NCBI GenBank assembly: GCA_001800975.1
Contig: MGWK01000060.1
Span: 1-64,000 of the forward strand
Direction of reading: 5' to 3'
DNA: 64,000 bases
From: Flavobacteria bacterium RIFCSPLOWO2_12_FULL_35_11
GTDB taxonomy: Bacteria; Bacteroidota; Bacteroidia; Flavobacteriales; Flavobacteriaceae
Positions within the stretch are counted from its first letter, which is position 1. Each line of letters starts with the position of its first letter. Positions 20,078-27,653 of the stretch are shown one piece after another. The notes beneath the pieces are model-generated. The model was not told where the DNA came from. It saw only the letters and a program-made list of their open reading frames with translations, and ran no database searches. Both the position numbers and the translations under genes were made by a program.

Positions 20078-20719
20078 TTATTTTACCCTGCTAATCGACA
20101 ATCCATCGCGGATTGGCAATAAAATAGTTTCAATTCTATCATCCGAATTTAACAATTCATTGTATTCGACCAAGGTTTTGGTGTCTTTATCGTTGGGTTC
20201 AATTTCGGCAACAACCTTTCCGCTCCACAACACATTGTCCGATAAAATAATGCCGCCCGAATTCATTTTACCAATAATCATGTAATAATAGGTAATGTAG
20301 TTTGCTTTATCGGCATCAATAAAAACCATGTCAAACTTTTCATTTAATGTTGGAATAATATCCAGCGCATTTCCTACCAGTTGTTTTATTTGGGTGTTAT
20401 AAAGCGATTGCTCAAAATATTTTTTGGCAAAATCTTCCAGTTCTTCATTTTTATCAATGGTGAAAAGCGTTCCGTTTTTTTGCATTCCTTCCGCCAGACA
20501 TAAAGCCGAATAACCGGTATAAGTTCCAATCTCCAAAATAGTTTTTGGCTGAATTAATTTAGAAATCATAGACAAAATTCTGCCCTGATAACCACCGCTC
20601 AACATCCGTGGATTCAATATTTTTTGCCAGGTTTCCTTATTTAACTGCTGTAAAAGTTCAGGTTCCTTTTGGGAATGATTTACAACGTAATTGTCTATTT
20701 TTTCGGGTAAAAAATTCAT
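20078..20719 (-). CDS. SAM-dependent O-methyltransferase (class I, COMT-like)
   Basis: 213 aa. Rossmann-fold methyltransferase of the caffeoyl-CoA O-methyltransferase-like group. SAM motif I LEIGTYTGYSALCLAEG (~62-78), the metal/substrate-site VFIDADKANYI (~131-141) and LSDNVLWSGKV (~159-169) are visible, with the Asp and Asn positions expected for the divalent-metal site. The natural substrate is unknown; bacterial members act on catechols or on tRNA (TrmR-type 5-hydroxyuridine methylation). Convergent with tatA and 102 bases downstream of the anti-sigma gene. Confidence 0.92.
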   Translation of the reverse strand: MNFLPEKIDNYVVNHSQKEPELLQQLNKETWQKILNPRMLSGGYQGRILSMISKLIQPKTILEIGTYTGYSALCLAEGMQKNGTLFTIDKNEELEDFAKKYFEQSLYNTQIKQLVGNALDIIPTLNEKFDMVFIDADKANYITYYYMIIGKMNSGGIILSDNVLWSGKVVAEIEPNDKDTKTLVEYNELLNSDDRIETILLPIRDGLSISRVK

Positions 20720-20821
20720 TATTTTAATATTTTAAAAGGAAATAAAAGACTTTGTGGTAAGAATATATTTTCTAGCTAAATTAGTTCTCAACAGCAATCT
20801 TTAACACCCCTTTTTTATGGC

Positions 20822-21076
20822 TTATAATTCTATTTTGGTTTTCAATTCCTGCGCCATGCAATTTATTTCCTCTTGGTTTAAATGTTGCGTTTTATGGCTC
20901 TCAACTTCTTCTAATTTTTTTAAACAAGTGCTCATTATCTTGTTTTGTTTGGCGTAAAGTTCGCATTTTTTGCATAAAAATAAATGAGCTTTCAGTTTTA
21001 TTTTTTCCCATAAACTGGCTTCATTGTATTGGCTTTTGTCGCAAATCGCACTAGCTTCATCACAGGTTAATTTCAT
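20822..21076 (-). CDS. Small soluble zinc-binding anti-sigma factor candidate
   Basis: 84 aa, no signal peptide or transmembrane helix. Carries HLFLCKKC (His31, Cys35, Cys38), the H-x3-C-x2-C ZAS zinc signature, plus Cys5, Cys12, Cys49 and Cys67. It lies 11 bases downstream of an ECF sigma gene on the same strand. By family knowledge ZAS proteins bind and hold the cognate ECF sigma factor; soluble ones such as RsrA can sense redox state through the zinc cysteines. The regulatory link here is inferred from motif and position. Confidence 0.75.
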   Translation of the reverse strand: MKLTCDEASAICDKSQYNEASLWEKIKLKAHLFLCKKCELYAKQNKIMSTCLKKLEEVESHKTQHLNQEEINCMAQELKTKIEL

Positions 21077-21087
21077 ATACCAAAATT

Positions 21088-21657
21088 TTAATTCTTAAAC
21101 CAATTATCTTCCATGCATTTCCTAAGCTGGGTTCGCGCTCTGTGAATGATGACCCATAAGTTTGACGTGGTAATGTCAAGTTCTTTACAAATATCTTCTG
21201 TTTCAATTTGATGCACGGTTTTCATTCTAAAAACTATGGCGTATTTCTCGGGTAAATTTCCAATGCATTTTTCCAAAACATTGGCCAATTCCTCATTCTC
21301 AATCTTTTTTTCAATTTCACCGCTCCAGTCAGTTGGTACGCGTTCTTCCAGCCATTCTCCTTCTCGTTCGCCATCGGCATAAAAATTCATGCGCACTTCG
21401 GCCTTGCCTTTTGTCGAATTAATTTTGCGGTAATAATCAACAATTTTTCTTTTCAGAATAGCGATAAGCCAGGTACGTTCGCTTGATTCTCCTTTAAAAT
21501 TTTCCTTCGCTTTTAGGGCCGAAAAAAAAGTGTCCTGCACCAAATCTTTGGCCAAATCTCTATCGTTTAACCGGCCAATGGTATAATTGAAAAGATAATC
21601 GGCATGCAAGCTGACCCATTTTTCCGGATTTAAAAATTGTTTGTCGGTTACAGCCAT
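21088..21657 (-). CDS. ECF-type RNA polymerase sigma factor
   Basis: 189 aa. Region 2 (DLVQDTFFSALKAKENFKGES and AILKRKIVDYYRK) directs -10 recognition and core binding, and region 4 (LPEKYAIVFRMKTVHQIETEDICKELDITTSNLWVIIHRAR) is a helix-turn-helix. An insertion of ~30 residues between regions 2 and 4 is acidic. The WVIIHRARTQLRKC C-terminus fits the group of Bacteroidota ECFs coupled to small zinc anti-sigma proteins. First gene of a sigma/anti-sigma pair, 233 bases from the M1 peptidase stop. Regulon unknown. Confidence 0.93.
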   Translation of the reverse strand: MAVTDKQFLNPEKWVSLHADYLFNYTIGRLNDRDLAKDLVQDTFFSALKAKENFKGESSERTWLIAILKRKIVDYYRKINSTKGKAEVRMNFYADGEREGEWLEERVPTDWSGEIEKKIENEELANVLEKCIGNLPEKYAIVFRMKTVHQIETEDICKELDITTSNLWVIIHRARTQLRKCMEDNWFKN

Positions 21658-21889
21658 TTAAACTTTATTTACTGATTGGCTAAGGTAAATAATTTCACAG
21701 AAATATACTTCTTTTAATATGGCGGACTTTCTTTTGATTTCCTGCAATAATGACTGTTTTTGAAATTTTAGCAATGTCATTTTTGTTGATGTCTTTAGAA
21801 TGAAAAGATATCATATTAGTATTAAAAGAACCCAAAAAAACAATATTTTATGCCTTTTAATTTCCGATTTTAATTCTTGACTTTTTTTG

Positions 21890-23737
21890 TCAATTACCTA
21901 TATTATTTTCAAACACATTATTTTCCCGGTCAATATCAGCCATCAATTGAGAAGGATCAATCTCCACTGATTTCACTTCTTTTGAAGTTGAAAAAGCGTA
22001 CTTCGGATTTGCCCAAGACCAGTTTTTAATAAGCGTTGCATCGGTGGTTTTTTCGCCACGCATCATACTTAACGGGATGTAAAAATTCTCTGTGCTTCCA
22101 TCTACATAAGTGACAGCAACATCAACAGGCATTGGCATTTGCCCGACTCTTGCCAAAGTAACTGTCTTTCCGTCAACTTTTGCAATAGCATAATCTATGG
22201 TATGCGTGGTTTGTGTCCATTCATTTAAAAACCAATCCAACTGAATTCCCGAAACTTTTTCGGCAGTTCGTTTAATATCATTAGGCGTTGGATGTTTGAA
22301 TTTAAAATCCTCAAAATATTTTTTGATGGTTTTTTGAACATTTTCTTCTCCGATAATATAATTCAGTTGGTATAAAAACATGCTTCCTTTGGTGTAACTT
22401 CCAATACTAAAAGCAGCGTTGGTGTTAAACCTGTCGGCATGTGTGGTCAATGGTTCTTCAATATTGTTTTTAACCGCATAAAAATAGCCTCCGTAATCTT
22501 TTGAATTGGGTTTGCCGTCTCCGCCTTCTAAAATTAAACTAGACGCCAAGGTTGAAATATAAGAAGTAAAACCTTCATCCATCCACGAGTGTTTGCTTTC
22601 ATTGGTTGCCAAAATGTGTTGAAACCAGCTATGCGCCAATTCGTGAAAAACAGATCCCACAATCTCATCTAAGGATTTTCCTCCTTCAATTAAAGTGCAC
22701 ATGGCGTATTCCATACCGCCATCACCGCCTTGAATTACTGAATATTGTTTCCACGGATATGCGCCAACATTTTCATTAAAAAAGTGTAAGGCTTTCTCTG
22801 TTAGCGGCTGTACTTCTTTCCATGCTTTCGCGTATTTTTCATCTTTTTTATAGAAGAAGTGAAGTTCTGTTCCGGTGACGATTTTTAGAATATCATGCAC
22901 GTAATTTGGGTCGGCAGCCCAAGTAAAATCGTGAACATTTGGTGCCATAAAATGCCATTTCAGTTTTTTCCCTTTCGGAAGGTTCAATGGTTTCGATTTG
23001 TCTTCATAACCGTGACCAACTTCTTGCGAATTTTGAAGATAGCCTGTTCCGCCAACAGTATAATTTTTGTCAATATGAAGCGTGACGTCAAAATTTGACC
23101 AAACCCCATGAAATTCCCGGGCAATATAAGAATCAGCATGCCAGCCTTCAAAATCGTATTCTGCCATTTTCGGATACCATTGCGCCATAGAAAGCGCTAC
23201 GCCATCTACGCTATTTCTGCCGGCTCTTCTAATATGAACGGGAACCTGTCCTTCAAAAGTCATCTCAAATTTTACTTTTTCTCCAGGTTGAATTCCTTCA
23301 TTTAAAGTGACTTTTAAAACTGTTCCGTCTATGCTGTATGTTGCTGCTTTTCCGTTTTGTTTTAGCGACAACACTTTTAAATAGCCAATTTCATTGGGTT
23401 TCAGCTTGGCTATTCGGCTTTCATAAATCGGATTTTCTTTGGTGCCGATATTTTTTACCATTCTTTTGTCGGGATCCGGAACAGTCTGCAATCTGGCATC
23501 CATTTCACTGCCCGGCTGAAATGCATTAAAAAACAAATGATAAAAAACCGTGTTTAAAACATCTGGGGAATTGTTTGTGTATTCCAATTCCTGCGTTCCT
23601 TTGTATTGATAATTTTCCGCATCAACATCCACTTCCATTTTGTAATCCGCGTGCTGTTGCCAATATGAAGTATTGTTTTGGGCGGTTGAAATTATTGCGC
23701 TAAGAGTAAATAGAAGAAGGCTTCCTAATTTTTTCAT
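21890..23737 (-). CDS. M1 family zinc metallopeptidase, exported
   Basis: 615 aa. Gluzincin aminopeptidase-type fold. A signal peptide (MKKLGSLLLFTLSAIISTAQ) predicts a periplasmic or secreted enzyme. The active site HELAHSWFQH (~365) with a second glutamate in WMDEGFTSY 18 residues on is the M1 HExxH-18-E site, and GDGGMEYAM upstream fits the GxMEN substrate-binding loop with Tyr in place of Asn, so N-terminal-amine recognition could differ from classical aminopeptidases. Stand-alone unit downstream of the S8 terminator. Confidence 0.93.
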   Translation of the reverse strand: MKKLGSLLLFTLSAIISTAQNNTSYWQQHADYKMEVDVDAENYQYKGTQELEYTNNSPDVLNTVFYHLFFNAFQPGSEMDARLQTVPDPDKRMVKNIGTKENPIYESRIAKLKPNEIGYLKVLSLKQNGKAATYSIDGTVLKVTLNEGIQPGEKVKFEMTFEGQVPVHIRRAGRNSVDGVALSMAQWYPKMAEYDFEGWHADSYIAREFHGVWSNFDVTLHIDKNYTVGGTGYLQNSQEVGHGYEDKSKPLNLPKGKKLKWHFMAPNVHDFTWAADPNYVHDILKIVTGTELHFFYKKDEKYAKAWKEVQPLTEKALHFFNENVGAYPWKQYSVIQGGDGGMEYAMCTLIEGGKSLDEIVGSVFHELAHSWFQHILATNESKHSWMDEGFTSYISTLASSLILEGGDGKPNSKDYGGYFYAVKNNIEEPLTTHADRFNTNAAFSIGSYTKGSMFLYQLNYIIGEENVQKTIKKYFEDFKFKHPTPNDIKRTAEKVSGIQLDWFLNEWTQTTHTIDYAIAKVDGKTVTLARVGQMPMPVDVAVTYVDGSTENFYIPLSMMRGEKTTDATLIKNWSWANPKYAFSTSKEVKSVEIDPSQLMADIDRENNVFENNIGN

Positions 23738-23787
23738 TTTTTAATTGGTATTTCGACGGCGCAATATAATCATATCTTTATAAAACA

Positions 23788-23817
23788 AAAAAACACATGG
23801 AGAGCCGTGTGTTTTTT
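23788..23817 (-). terminator. Intrinsic terminator after the S8 lipoprotease gene
   Basis: Stem of about 12 pairs, ACACATGG/CCGTGTGT extended by A/T runs, loop AGAG, followed by T-runs on both strands. It lies 27 bases past the S8 stop and upstream of the M1 gene. Confidence 0.75.
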
Positions 23818-23843
23818 TAACAGAAAATTATATGTTTTGTTAT

Positions 23844-25490
23844 TTAATTAACCATTTTGTCGGCCAATAACAATGCATTGTATGCATTTGCAATACTTCC
23901 TGATTTAGATAAATTAGAAAATGCTGCTTTTGTTCCTTTTTCACCAGGAATAAGTACTTGTAAATTTACTTTAACTGCCGAATTCATGATAATGTGTTTT
24001 ACCTGACTTGCAGATAATTGTGGATAATAAGAACGAATTAGCGTTGCTATACCTGCAACTTCAGGAGAAGCCATAGATGTACCGCTGTATTTTGCATATT
24101 CGTTTTTAGGCACGGTTGAATAAATTTGAACTCCAGGACCAAATACATCCACATTTAGTTTTCCGTAATTAGAAAATGGAGCCGGCATATTTTCATTAAA
24201 ATTAGAACTCAAAGCGCCAATGGTAATCACATTGTCTGAAATTTCGTTTACTTTATCTTCAGAATCATTTGGCCAATTGTCTTTTACGTCAATATTTTTA
24301 TTGTCGTTTCCTGCAGCGTGTACCAACAAAACGTCTTTTTCTGCAGCGTATTTAATAGCGTCTAAAACCCATTCTTTGTTTGGAGAAAAACTTTTTCCAA
24401 AACTCATGTTGATTACTTTTGCGCCATTGTCTACGGCATACCTAATTGCCAATGCAACATCTTTGTCGCGCTCATCACCATCCGGCACCGCTCTTACAGT
24501 CATTAATTTTGCGTTATGTGCAACCCCTTGTAACCCAATGTTATTGTTGCGTGATGCTAAAATAATTCCGGCAACATGGGTACCGTGAGATTCACTTTCT
24601 TTGTCACCGATCACAAATCCGTTTCCGTATTTTCTGTCGTTAAAATCCTCCGGATTGTCGCCTACAATTGCGCGTCCGTTAAAATTGAAATCGTAATTTT
24701 TATTTTTCTTTTGGGTTGCATAATAATCTAAATAGGCAGCTTCATCAAGACCTCTTCCAAACAAGCCAATTAAATCGCCAACTTGTGCTTTTAGCGTTTC
24801 ATCTTCAGTATTGATTGCTTTTAAATCTTCCAATGTAAGGGTTTCTTTACCCAAGAATTTTTTCACTGCAGCAAAATTTGCGCCTATTTGTTCCATACGT
24901 GACAAAGTTTGAAAATGTCTGGAAGAAGCAGCTTTGTAAGCTTCCACATATTCCAGATATTTTTTAAAGTCTGCTTTATCAGCCTCGCTTATGTTTTCGA
25001 TGGTTTTTCCTTCAAAACGTGGGTTTAATTTGGCTACAATACGCGTAATTTCTAATTGTTCAGGAGCCGCTTCACCGTTTCCGCCCAAAAAGTTCCATCC
25101 GTAAATATCATCTACATACCCGTTTTTGTCATCATCAATTCCATTTGCTGCAATTTCATTGGAATTGCTCCAAAGCACATCTTTTAAATCTTCGTGTTCA
25201 ATATCAATTCCTGAATCAATAACACTTACAACTACCGTTACGCCTTTTTTTCCTTCTAAAAATTTATAAGCTTTGTCCAGGCTCATTCCAGGAATGGTAT
25301 CCGAAACCAAATCGGCATGTGCCCAATGGTTAAATTTTTCTTCGCTGATGGCGCCTTTCTTTTGTGGTAAAGAAACTATGGTTTCCATGGTTGGAACCGG
25401 CTTGTCTGCAATAGATTTTACAGAACTGCAACTTGCTAATGAAATTGTTGCTAATGCAGCAACAACATACATAGATTTAAATATGCTCAT
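23844..25490 (-). CDS. S8 family serine peptidase (subtilase), lipoprotein
   Basis: 548 aa. Lipoprotein signal (ATISLASCSS, Cys21) anchors the enzyme in the envelope. The subtilisin triad is Asp in VIDSGID (~92), His in SHGTHVAG (~301) and Ser in GTSMASPEVAG (~469), with the oxyanion Asn in HAAGNDNKN. A ~200-residue helical insert between the Asp and His motifs is unusual for a minimal subtilase but common in Bacteroidota members. No T9SS tail. Fifteen bases upstream of its start lies the end of the MBL hydrolase gene, so the two are probably one transcript. Confidence 0.93.
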   Translation of the reverse strand: MSIFKSMYVVAALATISLASCSSVKSIADKPVPTMETIVSLPQKKGAISEEKFNHWAHADLVSDTIPGMSLDKAYKFLEGKKGVTVVVSVIDSGIDIEHEDLKDVLWSNSNEIAANGIDDDKNGYVDDIYGWNFLGGNGEAAPEQLEITRIVAKLNPRFEGKTIENISEADKADFKKYLEYVEAYKAASSRHFQTLSRMEQIGANFAAVKKFLGKETLTLEDLKAINTEDETLKAQVGDLIGLFGRGLDEAAYLDYYATQKKNKNYDFNFNGRAIVGDNPEDFNDRKYGNGFVIGDKESESHGTHVAGIILASRNNNIGLQGVAHNAKLMTVRAVPDGDERDKDVALAIRYAVDNGAKVINMSFGKSFSPNKEWVLDAIKYAAEKDVLLVHAAGNDNKNIDVKDNWPNDSEDKVNEISDNVITIGALSSNFNENMPAPFSNYGKLNVDVFGPGVQIYSTVPKNEYAKYSGTSMASPEVAGIATLIRSYYPQLSASQVKHIIMNSAVKVNLQVLIPGEKGTKAAFSNLSKSGSIANAYNALLLADKMVN

Positions 25491-25505
25491 ACTTTTGTTT
25501 ATTGT

Positions 25506-26366
25506 TTAATTAAATACTTCGTTAAATGTATAGGTTTGGTTTAATCGCACACCTTTTTCGGTATGTTTTACGGTACAAATTTCGTTGGCCGCATCATGCT
25601 CGAAAAACAAAAAATAATTGTTGTCGGCGGCATTGTTTAAAAATTTATCTTTTTCTACCATGGTTAACAGCGGTCGCGTGTCATATCCCATCACATACGG
25701 CAAAGGAATATGCCCAACAGTTGGCAACAAATCCGACACAAAAACAATGGTTTTTTCCTGGTATTGAATGTGCGGAATCATCAACTTATCGGTATGGCCG
25801 TTTGCGAATAAAATATCGAAACCGAGCGGTGTGTTTTTGGCAAAATCTCCAGTTGGAATATTCACTAAATTCAATTGCCCGCTCTCTTCAATCGGATTTA
25901 TATTTTCAGTTAAAAATGAGGCTTTTTCTCTCGGATTCGGTTTTACAGCCCATTTCCAATGATTTTTATTGCTCCAATATTTTGCATTTTTAAACGCAGG
26001 TTCATATCCGGTTCGCGTATTGTTCCACTGAATACTTCCGCCGCAATGGTCGAAATGCAAATGGGTTAAAAAGACATCGGTGATGTCATCTCTGTGAAAA
26101 CCATATTTTGCCAAGGAGGCATCCAAAGAATAATCTCCGAAGAAATAATAGTAGCTAAAAAACTTTTCTGATTGTTTGTTTCCTGTGCCGTTGTCTATTA
26201 AAATAAGACGGTCTCCATCTTCAATCAACAAACAGCGCAACGCCATATCAATTAAGTTATTTTCATCTGCTGGATTTGTGCGATTCCAAATCACTTTGGG
26301 CACTACGCCAAACATGGCGCCACCATCTAACTTAAAGTTTCCTGTTTCAATAGGGTAAATTTTCAT
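25506..26366 (-). CDS. MBL-fold metallo-hydrolase
   Basis: 286 aa from ATG 26366; the longer ORF-track start adds nine residues (MYICVKVFF) without family support. The metallo-beta-lactamase zinc motif HLHFDHCGG (~107-115) is intact, with the later Asp in VSDLLP and His residues in FFEHD and NGHTDK. The overall layout resembles the lactonase/hydrolase branch of the superfamily, but the substrate is not predictable. No signal peptide, so cytoplasmic. It precedes the S8 lipoprotease by 15 bases. Confidence 0.88.
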   Translation of the reverse strand: MKIYPIETGNFKLDGGAMFGVVPKVIWNRTNPADENNLIDMALRCLLIEDGDRLILIDNGTGNKQSEKFFSYYYFFGDYSLDASLAKYGFHRDDITDVFLTHLHFDHCGGSIQWNNTRTGYEPAFKNAKYWSNKNHWKWAVKPNPREKASFLTENINPIEESGQLNLVNIPTGDFAKNTPLGFDILFANGHTDKLMIPHIQYQEKTIVFVSDLLPTVGHIPLPYVMGYDTRPLLTMVEKDKFLNNAADNNYFLFFEHDAANEICTVKHTEKGVRLNQTYTFNEVFN

Positions 26367-26427
26367 AAAAAAAACTTTAACACAAATATACAAGAATTTA
26401 TATTTAACATGGTGTTAAAGAAAACAA

Positions 26428-26454
26428 AAAACCCAAGCAAAATGCTTGGGTTTT
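26428..26454 (-). terminator. Intrinsic terminator downstream of tRNA-Cys
   Basis: Stem CCCAAGCA/TGCTTGGG with loop AAA, extended by four A-T pairs; a run of T follows on the minus strand. It sits 5 bases past the tRNA 3' end. Confidence 0.85.
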
Positions 26455-26458
26455 AATG

Positions 26459-26529
26459 AGGCGTCTAGCGGATTCGAACCGCTGTACGAGGTTTTGCAGA
26501 CCTCTGCCTAGCCACTCGGCCAAAACGCC
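26459..26529 (-). tRNA. tRNA-Cys (GCA)
   Basis: 71 bases. On the minus strand GGCGTTT pairs with AGACGCC as acceptor stem, the anticodon loop reads CTGCAAA giving anticodon GCA, and GGTTCGAATCC is the T arm. The discriminator base is U, the cysteine identity base. The 3' CCA is not encoded. A hairpin terminator follows directly. Confidence 0.97.
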
Positions 26530-26565
26530 ATTATTGGATTGCAAATTTACAAATTTTTTTTAATT

Positions 26566-26597
26566 GTTTAATCGTTTAGTCGCGTAATTGTTGAATT
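26566..26597 (-). repeat. Degenerate period-8 tract
   Basis: Four units GTTTAATC GTTTAGTC GCGTAATT GTTGAATT. Same family, opposite orientation, as the tract at 56425-56496. Part of the gene-free stretch between tRNA-Cys and folB. Confidence 0.6.
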
Positions 26598-26677
26598 TAT
26601 GCAATTGTTGGCTATAGTTTTGGTCTTTAATACTTTAGTCTTTTTAATTATTTTTTAGGTCTCCCCGCTTTTTTGGT

Positions 26678-26785
26678 GGGCGTTCCCTTTCAGGTCGCAC
26701 TTTCCGCTATATCTTTTTTTCCGCTTCGCTGCAAAAAAGGATTAGTTTATCCTGAGCATAGCCGAAGGGCTGCAATTGCTAACGC
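26678..26785 (-). repeat. Dispersed intergenic element, copy b
   Basis: Minus strand: GCGTTAGCAATTGCAGC, variable middle, AAAGATATAGCGGAAAG, CGACCTGAAAGG and GGGAACGCCCACCA. Its 3' end GGGAACGCCCACCA is identical to copy c on the other side of folB, in opposite orientation. Confidence 0.7.
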
Positions 26786-26797
26786 GAATTTTTTTGC

Positions 26798-26850
26798 AAT
26801 ATTTCAACTTCGGACTTCCGTCTTCGGGCTTCCGACTTCTTAACTTCTCA
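26798..26850 (+). repeat. Degenerate period-7 tract running into the folB stop codon
   Basis: Units such as ACTTCGG ACTTCCG TCTTCGG GCTTCCG ACTTCTT AACTTCT. The tract includes the folB stop (TCA on the plus strand at 26848-26850). Confidence 0.75.
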
Positions 26851-27207
26851 ACTTCTTTCTTTACTCATTTCAACGGTCACCATCGCCACATTGCCGCCGA
26901 TTGGCGGATTTATTTTTGAAACCGAAACATCGGCTTTTTCTACCATAGGAATTTCCAAAAAAATCCGGTCCAAAATGCGTTTTACCACCGTTTCCAATAA
27001 TTTGGAACGAATGGCCATTTCCTGTTTTACTATTTTGTTTAAATGAACATAATCTACCGTATCTGCAAGGTTGTCGCTTTGTGCCGACAAGTTTAAGTTT
27101 GCATTTACCGAAACATCCACACGATAATCGGAACCAATTTTACCTTCTTCCAACAAACAGCCGTGATAGGCGTAAACCCGTATATTTTTTAACTTTATAA
27201 TTCCCAT
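26848..27207 (-). CDS. folB: Dihydroneopterin aldolase
   Basis: 119 aa. Folate synthesis: cleaves 7,8-dihydroneopterin to 6-hydroxymethyl-dihydropterin and glycolaldehyde. Visible features are IRVYAYHGCLLEEGKIGSDY (catalytic-loop region, ~9-28), DTVDYVHLNK (~49-58) and LLETVVKRI, with the C-terminal ADVSVSKINPPIGGNVAMV carrying the KxxPP-like motif. Normal length. The last codons overlap a period-7 repeat tract, and copies of an intergenic element flank the gene on both sides in opposite orientation. Confidence 0.95.
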   Translation of the reverse strand: MGIIKLKNIRVYAYHGCLLEEGKIGSDYRVDVSVNANLNLSAQSDNLADTVDYVHLNKIVKQEMAIRSKLLETVVKRILDRIFLEIPMVEKADVSVSKINPPIGGNVAMVTVEMSKERS

Positions 27208-27233
27208 TTTAAAAAATTTTAGGCAAAGATAGG

Positions 27234-27345
27234 TTGAAAAGTTGGAAGACTGAAGACCGAAGACCGAAGTCGGGAGACAGAAATTTTAAAGTTGAAAAAA
27301 AGACCGAAGACAGAAGACCGAAGTCGGAAGTTGAGAAGTTTTTAA
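27234..27345 (+). repeat. Degenerate period-7 tract (GAAGACC family)
   Basis: Units GAAGACC, GAAGTCG, GAAGACA and similar repeated with interruptions in the folB-glnS gap. The 79-aa ORF called here is a translation of this tract, not a gene. Confidence 0.8.
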
Positions 27346-27446
27346 AAAAGCAAAATAGAATCCAAATATTTTTAACCGCAAGGAACGCAAAGGAAAACTA
27401 CAAAGGTCGCCAGAAAAATATTAATTATCCATTATTAATTCAAGCT

Positions 27447-27548
27447 GCGTTAGGGATTGAACGGCGTGTTTGAGCACTTTTTTGTTGTTTTTCGCAAAAA
27501 AAAATGCGAGTAGTGAAAGCCCAACCCGCCTTTTCGGCGGGAACGCCC
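27447..27548 (+). repeat. Dispersed intergenic element, copy c
   Basis: GCGTTAGGGATTGAACGG, TGTTTGAGC, an A/T hairpin, GCGAGTAGTGAAAGCCCAACC, hairpin CCGCC-TTTT-CGGCGG and GAACGCCC. The whole 446-base folB-glnS gap holds only this element, a period-7 tract and the glnS promoter. Confidence 0.8.
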
Positions 27549-27601
27549 ACCATAAAAGGCCGCCTTTACGCCTTTGCTGAATATGTGATGTGATTTTGTA
27601 G

Positions 27602-27631
27602 TTGCATTGCCGAAAAAAATCAATAATTTTG
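27602..27631 (+). promoter_or_regulatory. Bacteroidota-type promoter of glnS
   Basis: TTG at 27602, 19-base spacer, TAATTTTG at 27624-27631: a full match to the TTG-N19-21-TAnnTTTG pattern, 22 bases before the glnS ATG. Confidence 0.7.
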
Positions 27632-27653
27632 CACCTTATAAGTTGATGTTATT

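Noticed and set aside
27234-27473. 79-aa ORF between folB and glnS
   Set aside because: Translation of the GAAGACC period-7 tract; no conserved sequence.
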